Shown here: positions 1 through 7,821 of the stretch, piece after piece
How the letters are laid out: each line of letters begins with the position of its first letter
How positions within the stretch are numbered: the first letter of the stretch is position 1
Source: Gammaproteobacteria bacterium
GTDB taxonomy: Bacteria > Pseudomonadota > Gammaproteobacteria > Burkholderiales > Rhodocyclaceae
NCBI GenBank assembly: GCA_029289265.1
Contig: JARFTX010000026.1
Location: forward strand, 1-43,606
DNA: 43,606 nucleotides
Direction of reading: 5' to 3'
Translations under genes and position numbers: made by a program
The notes under the pieces: generated by a model
The model's input: only the letters and a program-made list of their open reading frames with translations
What the model was told of the DNA's origin: nothing
Databases searched by the model: none

Positions 1-2
1 AC

Positions 3-59
3 CTCGTCCGCAGCCGCTTCCGCCTGCCGCCGCCGCCGCTGCCGGAGCTGCAGTCGTAA
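3..59 (+). CDS. possible C-terminal tail of a protein entering from the left edge
   Basis: The frame beginning at base 3 is open from the window edge to a TAA at 57-59. It ends in a short basic and proline-rich stretch (four consecutive Pro, then Leu-Pro-Glu-Leu). Nothing in 18 residues identifies a family, and a chance open frame of this length is common at this GC content. It is listed only because a gene end here would explain the gene-free stretch of about 200 bases before the next start. Confidence 0.2.
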   Translation, partial: LVRSRFRLPPPPLPELQS

Positions 60-257
60 GGCGAGCCGGCCGAGCGAATTGCTGCGCGACCTTGCCTTGT
101 GCAGGCGCGGTGTTGCTATGAGGTGTCCGATCCCGTCGGGTGCGGTGCATTGAGCCCTGCGGGAGTGCACGGTGCAGAGCAGCCCTGGTCAGAGCTTGAC
201 GATAGAGATATGCCAATGGTGTTGTCGTGAGTTTGCGTGAGCTGTACGATCGCGTTC

Positions 258-1259
258 ATGACAAATGAGCACGACGCCGGCTACAAGTACCTCTTTTCCA
301 ACCCCGAGCTGGTGCGCGATCTGGTCGCGGGCTTCATTCCCGACGCGTGGCTGCAGAGCCTCGACTACACGACGCTGGAGCGGGTGCCGGGCAGCTACGT
401 GAGCGATGACCTGGCGCGGCGTGCGGACGATGTGATCTGGCGCGTGCGCGCCGGCGGCGAGTGGGTGTATCTGTACCTGCTGATCGAGTTCCAGAGCGGC
501 GTCGATCGCTACATGGCGCTGCGGATGATGGTCTATGTCGGCCTGCTCTACCAGGATCTCGTCAAGCGCGGCGAAGTGCTCGCCGACGGGCGGCTCCCGC
601 CGGTGCTGCCGATCGTGCTCTACAACGGCTCGCGGCGCTGGCGCGCGGTGCGCGACGTGGCCGAGCTGATCCCGCCGGTGCCGGGCGTGGTCGAAGAGTA
701 CAAGCCGCGCATGCAGTACCTGCTGATCGACGAGAACGCGTACTCGGATGCGGAGCTCGCCTCGCTCAAGAACCTGGTCGCAGCCGTCTTCCGCCTCGAA
801 CACCCGGCGAGTCCCGAGGCGATCGGCGAACTGCTCGATCTCCTCGCCGCCTGGCTCGAAGACAACCCGGCGCTGCGGCGCAGCTTCGCGGTGTGGATCC
901 GGGCGACGTTGATGCGGCGCAAGGAGTATCGTATCGTCTTGCCACAGGTGGACGAACTGCAGGAGTTGAGGATCATGCTGGCGGATCGGCTGGAGCAGTG
1001 GGCCAAGGCGTACAAGGCTGAGGGCATGCAGCAGGGGAAGCTCGAAGGCAAACTCGAGGGCAAACTCGAAGGTAGGCAAGAGGGCGAGGCGCTGATGCTG
1101 CGTCGCGTGCTCGAAAAGCGTTTTGGTACGCTACCGGCCGTGGTCGGTGCACAGATCCGCGAAGCGGACGAGGATCAGCTCAGGCGATGGCTCGATCGCG
1201 CGCTCGAGGCGAATCGCCTCGATGACGTCTTCGTCGAGAACGGGACCGGCACGCACTGA
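258..1259 (+). CDS. Rpn family recombination-promoting nuclease / putative transposase
   Basis: A 333-residue protein of the Rpn/YhgA-like group (transposase_31 superfamily, PD-(D/E)XK nuclease fold), whose studied members are DNA endonucleases that promote RecA-independent recombination. The N-terminus (H-D-x-x-Y-K-Y-L-F) and the core with L-I-E-F-Q-S near residues 77-83 followed by V-L-P-I-V-L-Y-N-G are family hallmarks; the E-x-Q pair is the nuclease core. A Lys-Leu-Glu-Gly repeat links to a C-terminal DUF4351-like segment (L-x-R-R-F-G-type, about residues 285-330). I chose ATG 258 over an in-frame GTG at 237 because family members begin a few residues before H-D. It is a solitary gene beside a toxin-antitoxin pair and a broken gene, which fits an accessory patch. 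The family call is firm; activity is not shown. Confidence 0.9.
   Translation: MTNEHDAGYKYLFSNPELVRDLVAGFIPDAWLQSLDYTTLERVPGSYVSDDLARRADDVIWRVRAGGEWVYLYLLIEFQSGVDRYMALRMMVYVGLLYQDLVKRGEVLADGRLPPVLPIVLYNGSRRWRAVRDVAELIPPVPGVVEEYKPRMQYLLIDENAYSDAELASLKNLVAAVFRLEHPASPEAIGELLDLLAAWLEDNPALRRSFAVWIRATLMRRKEYRIVLPQVDELQELRIMLADRLEQWAKAYKAEGMQQGKLEGKLEGKLEGRQEGEALMLRRVLEKRFGTLPAVVGAQIREADEDQLRRWLDRALEANRLDDVFVENGTGTH
1038..1073 (+). repeat. in-frame 12-bp tandem repeat (3 copies) within the Rpn gene
   Basis: Three adjacent 12-base units each encode Lys-Leu-Glu-Gly and differ by only one to three silent bases. The repeat sits between the nuclease domain and the DUF4351-like tail. A unit divisible by three can gain or lose copies without breaking the frame. 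Lys/Glu/Gly repeats at this position are common in the family, so it is probably a flexible, length-variable linker. Confidence 0.8.
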
Positions 1260-1347
1260 GCGCTTGCCAGGCGCCCACCACTCCGGCGAGCCGAAGGTAG
1301 CATCGCGGGGCAAATTTCCTCTGTGGTGATCCCCGATCTCTGTGCAA

Positions 1348-1836
1348 TCAACCCGGCGGCTCGCCGAGGTGGTCTTCGGCATATCGTCGGATCGACACGT
1401 AGGTCGCGATCAATTCATCGGCCAACTTGCGTGCCTGGTCGAGCGCCGCGGCGAGTTCTGCGACGTCCTCGACGTACTCGTGAACCAGCCGATTGCGAAG
1501 CAGGCGCATCCCGAGCCAGGCTTCGGGGTTATGGACGAAGCCGAGCTTTTGGGCCCGGTTGAGGTTGTCGAGTGCCGTCCCGGTGCGTTCGCCGGTTGCG
1601 ACAAGAAAGGCCGGCACGAGCTCGTTTATCAGCGTGTCCTGCATTCTGGCGAACTTGCCGACAAACGATTCGAGTCGATCGATACCTTCGGGCGTGCCGA
1701 TCACTCCGCGCAGCCAGTCGCCCGTGAGATCGGAATCAGCACCCTCGAAAAGTCTGCCGATGACGCCCGTCAAGTGCGCCTCCTCGCGTGCGACGAGGTC
1801 GAGCAGCCGCCACAGTTTCTTGCCTGCCTCGGTCAT
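1348..1836 (-). CDS. HEPN-domain toxin (HepT-like)
   Basis: A 162-residue, mostly helical protein carrying the HEPN RNase signature R-x4-H-x-Y at Arg114, His119 and Tyr121, in a helix that reads L-L-R-N-R-L-V-H-E-Y. HEPN toxins of HEPN/MNT modules cleave RNA; in HepT the Tyr of this motif is the residue modified by the partner nucleotidyltransferase. The gene follows the nucleotidyltransferase gene on the same strand with a 4-base ATGA overlap, so the two are translationally coupled. At 162 residues it is slightly longer than typical HepT (about 130-145). The order, antitoxin first, and the coupling fit a type VII-like MntA/HepT system. No other promoter is evident between the genes. Confidence 0.85.
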   Translation of the reverse strand: MTEAGKKLWRLLDLVAREEAHLTGVIGRLFEGADSDLTGDWLRGVIGTPEGIDRLESFVGKFARMQDTLINELVPAFLVATGERTGTALDNLNRAQKLGFVHNPEAWLGMRLLRNRLVHEYVEDVAELAAALDQARKLADELIATYVSIRRYAEDHLGEPPG

Positions 1837-2132
1837 AGCCGAACTCCGTTTCGCCGTGCTTCGATGTCGATCGGTCGAAGCGGCGAGCCAAGACGGTGGG
1901 TGACGATGTCTATGCGCTGCTCGCCCAGCTCGCGCTGAAGCGCCGCGTACAGCCGCATCTCACGCTGCAGCGTCTCGGCGGGCGAGCCCGCAAACTCGAC
2001 GTAGAGGTCGATGTCACCGCCGCGCGCCGCATCGTCGGCGCGGGAGCCGAAAAGCCACACCGGAACATCGCCTCCGAAGGTGCGATCGACGGCGTGGCGA
2101 ATGCAAGCGCGTTGTTCGGGGGTGAGGCGCAT
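1833..2132 (-). CDS. MNT-type minimal nucleotidyltransferase antitoxin (MntA-like)
   Basis: A 99-residue minimal nucleotidyltransferase. The diagnostic motif is F-G-S-R-A at about residues 28-32 followed after nine residues by D-I-D, giving the two metal-binding Asp of the polymerase-beta fold; a later I-D-I-V supplies the third acidic strand. MntA-type enzymes inactivate their HEPN partner by adding AMP to the HEPN active-site Tyr, and that Tyr is present in the downstream protein. The intact catalytic motif suggests an active modifying antitoxin rather than a purely binding one. Transcription probably starts in the short gap between this gene and the remnant ugd gene at about 2169-2395. Confidence 0.85.
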   Translation of the reverse strand: MRLTPEQRACIRHAVDRTFGGDVPVWLFGSRADDAARGGDIDLYVEFAGSPAETLQREMRLYAALQRELGEQRIDIVTHRLGSPLRPIDIEARRNGVRL

Positions 2133-2141
2133 GGCCGAATT

Positions 2142-2395
2142 CTAGTCCGCGGCGGTGTGCAGCGGGAAATAGCCTCGCCTGCCGCGGCATCGGTCGTGAA
2201 GTCGAGCCGGCCCTCGGCGTGGTTGTCCTGCACCAGCGATTCGAGCCCAGGTTCGTGGATGGGGATGATGCCTTCCTTGAGCCCATCGATCTTGCGCCGA
2301 TCGACGTCGATGCACAGCACGTCGTGGCCCGATTCCGCGAGAACCGCAGCCTGGACCAGGCTGACGTAGCCGGTGCCGAAGCTGGTGACGTTCAT
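2142..2395 (-). pseudogene. ugd: 5' remnant of UDP-glucose 6-dehydrogenase gene
   Basis: The first 75 or so residues are recognisably the NAD-binding N-terminus of UDP-glucose/GDP-mannose dehydrogenase: a nucleotide-binding G-T-G-Y-V turn, then G-H-D-V-L-C-I-D-V-D, then I-P-I-H-E-P-G-L-E, ending at T-T-D-A-A-A-G. Intact enzymes are about 440 residues. Similarity stops near base 2170, where the toxin-antitoxin unit begins, and the remaining five sixths are missing. The third Gly of the Rossmann turn is Ser (G-Y-V-S instead of G-Y-V-G), a sign of decay. It lies just downstream of the asparagine-synthetase-like gene on the same strand, so it was probably once the last gene of that exopolysaccharide operon. 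The exact 3' break is uncertain by about 30 bases. Confidence 0.85.
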
Positions 2396-2461
2396 GGTCG
2401 TAGTGAAAGTCCGAGGGTGGTTGGAGGGGTTCGAGTCTTACATGGGGTCGCTTCGATCCCG

Positions 2462-4297
2462 CTAAAAAGCCCAGCTCGGGGCCGGTGACATGCCTTGGTG
2501 CCGGTAGTCTGGGGCGTGGGCCTGCATCCACAGCTCCATCATTATCAGAATCCAGACCATCTCGCCGTAGTAGCCGGGATGCTCCGGCAGGTGCCTGTCG
2601 AGCAGCGCGCGGATGAAGTCGGGACGGACGATGCCGCGTGTGGCGAAGCTCGCCAGGGCGTCGCCGGCGAGCGCCTTGAGGCCGTCGTGGCGGCAGGCCC
2701 AGACGCCGAAGGGCAGGCCGAAGCCGTGCTTCTTCTTGGCGATGATCGCGTCGGGCAGGAAGCCGCGCAGGGCTTCCTTGAAGAACCAGCGCAGCGTAAG
2801 TCCGCGCAGCTTCCATTGCGGCGACAGCGTGGCAGAGAAGTCGAGCAGTTCGTCCGCGAGCAGCGGAAAGCCGACCTCGACGCCGGCGAGGCCCGTGGTG
2901 CCCACGACCTTGGGCAGGTCGTTGTCGGCGAGTGTGTATTTCCAGTCGAATGCGAGCATGCGATCGACGAGTGAGCCGGTCTCGGCGACCTGCCACGTCT
3001 CGCGCTGCATCGCCAAGGGGTGACCGGTGTCGATCGCGGCGAGAAAATGCGGCTCGAACACGGTCGTCGGGCCGAGGCGTCCGATCATGTTGTACATCTG
3101 GATGCGGTCGGGCATCGGCACGCGCGCTTGCTCGACGTAGCTGACGCCCTTCTTGACCAACGGGACGCGGCCGAGTCCGGGGAGGGCGGCGACGGGCTCG
3201 ATCAGGCCGCGGCGCAATGCGGCGGGGATGTTTTCGTACCAGCCGAACACGCGCTGCTTGGCGTAGCGCGTGTTGCCGCCGAACAACTCGTCGCCGCCGT
3301 CGCCGGCGAGCAGCTTGTCGATGCCGGCGTCGCGGGCGCGCCGGGCGCAGATCCATGCCGGCGCGGCGGAGGAATTGCCGAAGGGCTGGTCGTAATGGGT
3401 GGCGACGCGCGGGATCGCGTCGAGCAGGTCGTCGGGGGTGACGTAGTACTCGTGGTGATCGGTGCCGAAGTGGCGGGCGGCGATGCGGGCGTACTCCATC
3501 TCGTCGTAGCCGGCGGCATCGAAGCCGATCGAAAAGGTCCGCGCCGGCCGCCCGAGCACCTTGCCGAGCATGCCGGATACGGTGGAGCTGTCGGTGCCGC
3601 CCGAGAGGAAGGCTCCGGCCTCGAAGCCGAGGGCCTCGCGTGCGACCGCATCCTGGACGATTTCGAGAAAACGGCGCTTGGCCTCGTCGAGACGCAGGCC
3701 CGGCTGCGGCGCGAAGCGAGGCGTCCACCACGGCTGGCACTCGGCCTTGCCCTGCGACCAGTGCAGCACATGGCCGCCGGGCAGGCGTGCCACGCCGTCG
3801 AATACGGTGGTCGGCGCCGGGATGACGTGAAAATAGAGATAGTCGAAGATCGCCTGGGGCGACAATTCGTCCCCGCGATCGGGCACGGCGTCGGCCCGGT
3901 CGGCAAAGGCGAGCGCCCCGTCGCGCATCGTGTAGCACAGCGGCCAAGTGGCGAAACGGTCGGTGGCGAGCCAGGCTTCGTTGCGCTCGGGGGAGAGTGC
4001 CACGACGGCAAAGCGGCCCAGCGCGCCGGCCGGCGCCGAATGCCCATCGGCCAAAAAGGCCTCCAGCCAGGCCGCCGCAGCCCCTTGCGAGGCAGAAACG
4101 GCTGCCCGATGCGGATCGAGGAAGCGGGGTTCGCCCACGGCGAGGCACAGCCAGCCGTGGGCATGAAACACCGAGAGCCCGGCATCGTGGGCGAGAAAGC
4201 CGCCGGGAAACGCCAGGCTCGCCATGCCTTCGGGCTGGCGAGCCGAGCCTGCGGCCGGGTCGGGGGAGCCCAGCGCGCCAATGAATCGTGCCGCCAC
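2462..4297 (-). CDS. asparagine synthetase B-like protein lacking the N-terminal Cys nucleophile
   Basis: A 611-residue protein with the two-domain layout of AsnB: an Ntn-glutaminase-like half (about 1-200) and an ATP-dependent synthetase half (about 210-590) with the PP-loop motif S-G-G-T-D-S-S, the G-D-G-G-D-E-L-F-G-G loop, and K-K-K-H-G-F-G-L-P near the end. Glutamine-dependent members start Met-Cys-Gly; this one starts Met-Ala-Ala-Arg (GTG start with a GGAG about nine bases upstream) and I see no better start with a Cys at position 2. It may use free ammonia or another nucleophile, or act as an acyl-adenylating ligase, as Cys-lacking beta-lactam synthetases do. Such genes are frequent in exopolysaccharide/exosortase loci. 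The substrate is unknown. Confidence 0.85.
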   Translation of the reverse strand: MAARFIGALGSPDPAAGSARQPEGMASLAFPGGFLAHDAGLSVFHAHGWLCLAVGEPRFLDPHRAAVSASQGAAAAWLEAFLADGHSAPAGALGRFAVVALSPERNEAWLATDRFATWPLCYTMRDGALAFADRADAVPDRGDELSPQAIFDYLYFHVIPAPTTVFDGVARLPGGHVLHWSQGKAECQPWWTPRFAPQPGLRLDEAKRRFLEIVQDAVAREALGFEAGAFLSGGTDSSTVSGMLGKVLGRPARTFSIGFDAAGYDEMEYARIAARHFGTDHHEYYVTPDDLLDAIPRVATHYDQPFGNSSAAPAWICARRARDAGIDKLLAGDGGDELFGGNTRYAKQRVFGWYENIPAALRRGLIEPVAALPGLGRVPLVKKGVSYVEQARVPMPDRIQMYNMIGRLGPTTVFEPHFLAAIDTGHPLAMQRETWQVAETGSLVDRMLAFDWKYTLADNDLPKVVGTTGLAGVEVGFPLLADELLDFSATLSPQWKLRGLTLRWFFKEALRGFLPDAIIAKKKHGFGLPFGVWACRHDGLKALAGDALASFATRGIVRPDFIRALLDRHLPEHPGYYGEMVWILIMMELWMQAHAPDYRHQGMSPAPSWAF

Positions 4298-4385
4298 TTC
4301 GGGATGCTCCGATGCGGATTGGAAGCGCGCATCATCACGCAGACGGCATCGGCGGGCAAGCAGCTATTTCACGATCCGGAGGCAA

Positions 4386-5258
4386 TCAAGCGGTGGGCTC
4401 CGGACTGACCGGGGCGTCGAAGAAGTGCGGCCCGCTGGTCGCCAGTCGTTCTGCACCGGCGGCGAGGTCGGCAGCGCGGATCCACGTGAGGCGGGTGTTG
4501 CCGAGACGACCGTGGTGCAGGGTGCCTTCGCGTTGGAGGTGCGCGATCAGTCGTTCCTCACGGCGCAGGCGGTTGGCTTCCGCGGAGATGACACGGGTGG
4601 GTACATCGATGCGGCGGCCTTCCGTGTCGATCACGGAGCCGGTCATCGGTTCGGGCGCATAGAGCGGTACGGGCAGCGTCGCGGCGAGGCGGTCTTCGAC
4701 GAAGTGGGTGAAGGTGATGGACGAAAAACCCGCGTCGACGCACAGGATGAGCGCATTGCGCTGGAGCATTCGCGCAAACGGCGAGTCGGGGCCGAAGGGG
4801 CGGTCGGTCGCGTCGTGGCCGGCGACGAAGGCGGCGGCGTCGCGGCCCCAGGCGAGCAGCGGGTGGGTCGGACTGAGGCTGCGCACGACGCCCTTGCCGC
4901 GCCGAAAGACCTCGGACAGCAGCCCCATCGCCGACGGGCTGCGCCGCACGTCCATGGGCTTGCCGGTGGCGAGGAACTCGGCCGAGCTCATGTTGTGGTA
5001 GGTGAGCGAGGGCATCACCAGCAGACCGGCTTCGCTCACCGCCTCGCGCAGCGCGGCGCCGAACTGCGCAGGGCTGCCACGAAAGCCGTTGAGTGCCCGC
5101 CACGACGAATGCACCACCAGGGTATCGCCCTGACGCACGCCGATTCGCGTGAGCCGGCGAACGAGCGCATCGGCGTCGTAGCCGAGCAGTCGTGCGACGA
5201 TGGCGCGCTTGAGCGTGGCGAGGGCCTGGCCGGGGGGGGCGAAGCGGGTTCGGATCAA
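4386..5258 (-). CDS. AAC(3)-family N-acetyltransferase-like protein
   Basis: A 290-residue member of the antibiotic N-acetyltransferase (AAC(3)/YokD) family. Visible signatures are V-V-H-S-S-W at about residues 49-54, the M-P-S-L-T-Y strand, and the R-S-x-S-P-T-H-P-L-L-A-W-G segment that carries the conserved family His. The start is a TTG at 5256-5258 preceded by a good AGGGAGA site. Family members in antibiotic producers acetylate aminoglycosides, but homologues inside polysaccharide loci probably acetylate amino sugars or other amines. With the asparagine-synthetase-like gene 88 bases downstream on the same strand, a joint role in modifying a nitrogen-bearing exopolysaccharide unit is the simplest inference; antibiotic resistance is not implied. 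Confidence 0.85.
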   Translation of the reverse strand: MIRTRFAPPGQALATLKRAIVARLLGYDADALVRRLTRIGVRQGDTLVVHSSWRALNGFRGSPAQFGAALREAVSEAGLLVMPSLTYHNMSSAEFLATGKPMDVRRSPSAMGLLSEVFRRGKGVVRSLSPTHPLLAWGRDAAAFVAGHDATDRPFGPDSPFARMLQRNALILCVDAGFSSITFTHFVEDRLAATLPVPLYAPEPMTGSVIDTEGRRIDVPTRVISAEANRLRREERLIAHLQREGTLHHGRLGNTRLTWIRAADLAAGAERLATSGPHFFDAPVSPEPTA

Positions 5259-5591
5259 GCGGTTCTCCCTAGGACAACGTCACGCAAAGGTAGCACAGCG
5301 CAGTCGGATCCGGATGCGCACGACGTGCGCGACGCCCGTGCAGGAACGGTTCGGTATCCCGCAATTCTTCTGCGCATGTGGAATAGATCACGCGGTGCGT
5401 GTGCCTGACCCCGATACCATCGCGCGGTGTGGGGGAATTCCGCCATCGGCGGCAAGCCCAGCCGCACGGCCCGAGCAAGGCGAGTCCGGCGGGTCGAAGC
5501 AAGCAGTAACCGATAACGAGGTGGGCCGGCGGATCTCATGGCCGTTGCACCGACCTTGAACAAGAACGCAGCATTGTGCTCAGGGGAAATC
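5259..5591. other. divergent intergenic region between the AAC(3)-like and PEP-CTERM genes
   Basis: These 333 bases separate two divergent genes and must hold promoters for both. The forward end carries a clear ribosome-binding site (AGGGGA) before the PEP-CTERM start. I looked for the sigma-54 -24/-12 pattern reported for some PEP-CTERM genes and did not find a convincing match, nor a strong sigma-70 pair, hairpin terminator or small conserved reading frame. Confidence 0.5.
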
Positions 5592-6173
5592 ATGAAATCG
5601 TTGAAACGGGCCGGGGGGGCCTTGTTGTTCGCGGCAGCGATGCTCGCATCGGGGGCGTCGTCGGCGATTCCGATCGTGCATGTGGTGGATCCGAACCCGA
5701 ACGTGCCGATTCCGTATCTCGGCAGCTACTCCTACGTCCACGACCTGACCGTCGGCGGATTCGTGCCGGGCGTCGACACCCTCGACTCCGCGTCGATGTC
5801 GTTGCTGCTGCGCGACGATGCGGGCAACGAGGTGTTCCAGTTCGAGGTCGGGCTCGGCCAGGTGCAGGGCTTCCAGAACGTGAACAACGGTTCGCAGGGC
5901 GAGCTCTATGCCTTCGCGCTGACCGCACCGTCGCTGCTCGATCTGGCGCTGGACGGCCTGATCAACGTGACGATCCGTTCGCTGGCGCATTCGAACTCGC
6001 AGTTTCAGACCGGTTTCATCTTCGACCACTCGACCCTGACTGCGCAGGTCACCAAGGGCGTGTCCGGGACGAGCCCGGCCGGCGTGATTCCCGAGCCTTC
6101 CATGCTGCTCCTGCTCGGCGCCGCCTTGGCCGGATTGGGCTTCGCCACCAGTCGGCGCGCCCGCCGGAAGTAA
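5592..6173 (+). CDS. PEP-CTERM sorting domain-containing secreted protein
   Basis: A 193-residue exported protein. A basic N-terminus and hydrophobic core (residues 5-20) end at a probable signal peptidase I site near A-S-S-A (about residue 25). The middle is beta-rich and aspartate/asparagine-rich with no recognised domain. The C-terminus is a textbook PEP-CTERM signal: Pro-Glu-Pro at 167-169, a hydrophobic stretch rich in Leu/Ala/Gly, and a final S-R-R-A-R-R-K. Exosortases cleave such tails and release or anchor the protein in the exopolysaccharide matrix. The ATG at 5592 is chosen over one at 5538 because it has an AGGGGA site and begins the signal peptide. The exosortase itself is not in this window. 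Confidence 0.9.
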   Translation: MKSLKRAGGALLFAAAMLASGASSAIPIVHVVDPNPNVPIPYLGSYSYVHDLTVGGFVPGVDTLDSASMSLLLRDDAGNEVFQFEVGLGQVQGFQNVNNGSQGELYAFALTAPSLLDLALDGLINVTIRSLAHSNSQFQTGFIFDHSTLTAQVTKGVSGTSPAGVIPEPSMLLLLGAALAGLGFATSRRARRK

Positions 6174-6210
6174 TCGCAAGCGCGGCGTCCGGCTAGCGGC
6201 GTCGCGGCGA

Positions 6211-7698
6211 TCAACCCGCCGACGTCGGCTTGCCCGTGCGGCGTCGGCGCAGCGTGTGAAGGCGCTCGAGCAGCCACGATTCGGCGCCGGCCGGCCGGCC
6301 GGCGAGCCACCATAGCGCGAGCACGGCGGCCGGATAGGTGAGGAGGCCCAGGCCGATCTTGGCGACCAGAAGCAAGGCTGGCCCAAGTTCCTCCGCCTGG
6401 CCGAGCGCGGTCACCGCAAAGGTCATGACCGCAGCCGCCGCAAGCGGCCGGATGCTGGCCGCAGCGAGCTCTCCGATGCGCACGCTGGGCAGTGCCCGCA
6501 GGATCAGCCAAAGCGACAGTCCGATACCCGCAGCCGCGACCGCCAGGCGCAGCCCGGCGATTTCGAGGGCTTCGCCGCCGCGCAGCAGCGTGAGCGCGAG
6601 CGCCGCGAAGAGCGCGACCTGGCTCCACGTGACCAGCGTCACCGAGCGCATGCGCCCCAGCACCAGCAGCACGTAGCCGCCGCAGGAGGTGATCGCATGG
6701 GCGATCGCGACCAGCGCGAGCACCTGCACGAAGGGCACGGCGAGGCGCCACTTTTCACCGAGCAGTACGACGACCGCCTCCTCGGCGACGAGCGCGAGGC
6801 CCACCGCGGCGGGAATCGCGATCAGGGTCTGGATGCTCTGGGCGAGCAGGAACATGCGCTTGAGCGCGTCCGATCGATCCTTGGCCTCGGCGAGCGCCGG
6901 GAAGAGGGCGCGGTTGATCGGCGCGAGCAGCTCGGCCGAGGGCAGCACCGAGATCTCGTCGGCGAGCGTGTAGGCGCCCATGGTTGGGGTCGGCGCCCAG
7001 CGGCCGACCAGCATGCGGTGCAGGTTGTTGTGGAAGAACTCGCCGATGCCGCGCACCAGCATCCATTGCGACACGGCGAAGATCTCGCGAAAGCGCTCGA
7101 GCGACAGGCGCGGGCGCATCGGGTGCATCGCGTAGCTGAGTCCCACGCCGACGGTGCGCCCGGCGAGCGTGCCGACGACGAGTGCCCAGTACGAGCGCAG
7201 CCACAGGGCGGCGGCGATGGTGAGGGTGAACTCGGCGATGCGCCGCGCGAACAGGAAGCGGAATTCGGCGCCGAACTGCATGTTCTTGTGCAGCGCGACG
7301 ATGCCGATGTTCTCGAGCCCGGCGAGCAGCAGCGTGAAGGCGAGACATTGCAGCACCGGCGCGACGCGCGGATCCTGGAAGTATTCCGCGGCGAGCGGCG
7401 CGACGGCGAAGAGCAGCGCTGTCGCCAACGTCGTCTGGATCAGGCGCAGCGTGAAGGCCGTGTCGTAGTGGGCCTGCGTCGCATTGCGGTTCTGGATCAG
7501 GGCGACATTGACGCCGAGGTCCATCAGCACGTCGGCGAGCCCGACGGCGATCAGCGCCATCGCGATCACGCCGAAGTCGTCCGGGGTGAGCAGCCGCGCG
7601 AGGATCAGGGTGCTGACGATGCCGACCAGGCGGTCGGTCCAGCGCATTGCGATGGTGAGCAGCGCGCCGCGCGAGACGCTGGAGCGGGCGAAGCTCAC
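6211..7698 (-). CDS. lipopolysaccharide/exopolysaccharide flippase (Wzx-like, MOP superfamily)
   Basis: A 495-residue polytopic inner-membrane protein with about twelve to fourteen hydrophobic segments, matching the oligosaccharide flippase family (polysaccharide synthesis protein / WzxC type). The N-terminal stretch R-W-T-D-R-L-V-G-x-V-S-T-L-I-L-A-R-L-L-T-P-D-D-F-G is the family's first-helix signature, and P-x-x-x-G-L-A-L-V-A-E-E near residues 297-308 is the usual mid-protein motif. It should flip lipid-linked repeat units to the periplasm for the polymer made by this locus. The start is GTG; the ribosome-binding site is weak. It is convergent with the PEP-CTERM gene and is the last gene of the reverse-strand block that begins near 13.1 kb. 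Confidence 0.9.
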   Translation of the reverse strand: MSFARSSVSRGALLTIAMRWTDRLVGIVSTLILARLLTPDDFGVIAMALIAVGLADVLMDLGVNVALIQNRNATQAHYDTAFTLRLIQTTLATALLFAVAPLAAEYFQDPRVAPVLQCLAFTLLLAGLENIGIVALHKNMQFGAEFRFLFARRIAEFTLTIAAALWLRSYWALVVGTLAGRTVGVGLSYAMHPMRPRLSLERFREIFAVSQWMLVRGIGEFFHNNLHRMLVGRWAPTPTMGAYTLADEISVLPSAELLAPINRALFPALAEAKDRSDALKRMFLLAQSIQTLIAIPAAVGLALVAEEAVVVLLGEKWRLAVPFVQVLALVAIAHAITSCGGYVLLVLGRMRSVTLVTWSQVALFAALALTLLRGGEALEIAGLRLAVAAAGIGLSLWLILRALPSVRIGELAAASIRPLAAAAVMTFAVTALGQAEELGPALLLVAKIGLGLLTYPAAVLALWWLAGRPAGAESWLLERLHTLRRRRTGKPTSAG

Positions 7699-7821
7699 CG
7701 GCCGACCCGCCCAGTGCTGCGTGATGTCCTGCCCGTGCGAGGAAGGGCGCCCTCCGCGGGCAGTCGCCCGGGCGCAGTCATGCGTCGTGCGCGGCGCCAG
7801 GGAGACGCGCGCCGCGATCTG

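Noticed and set aside
3020-4408. 462-residue open frame on the forward strand over the asparagine-synthetase-like gene
   Set aside because: Shadow frame. The reverse strand carries full synthetase motifs in order.
4386-5258. Reading the AAC(3)-like gene as an aminoglycoside resistance gene
   Set aside because: The context is a polysaccharide locus, and the family is broad. Nothing in the sequence points to drug specificity.
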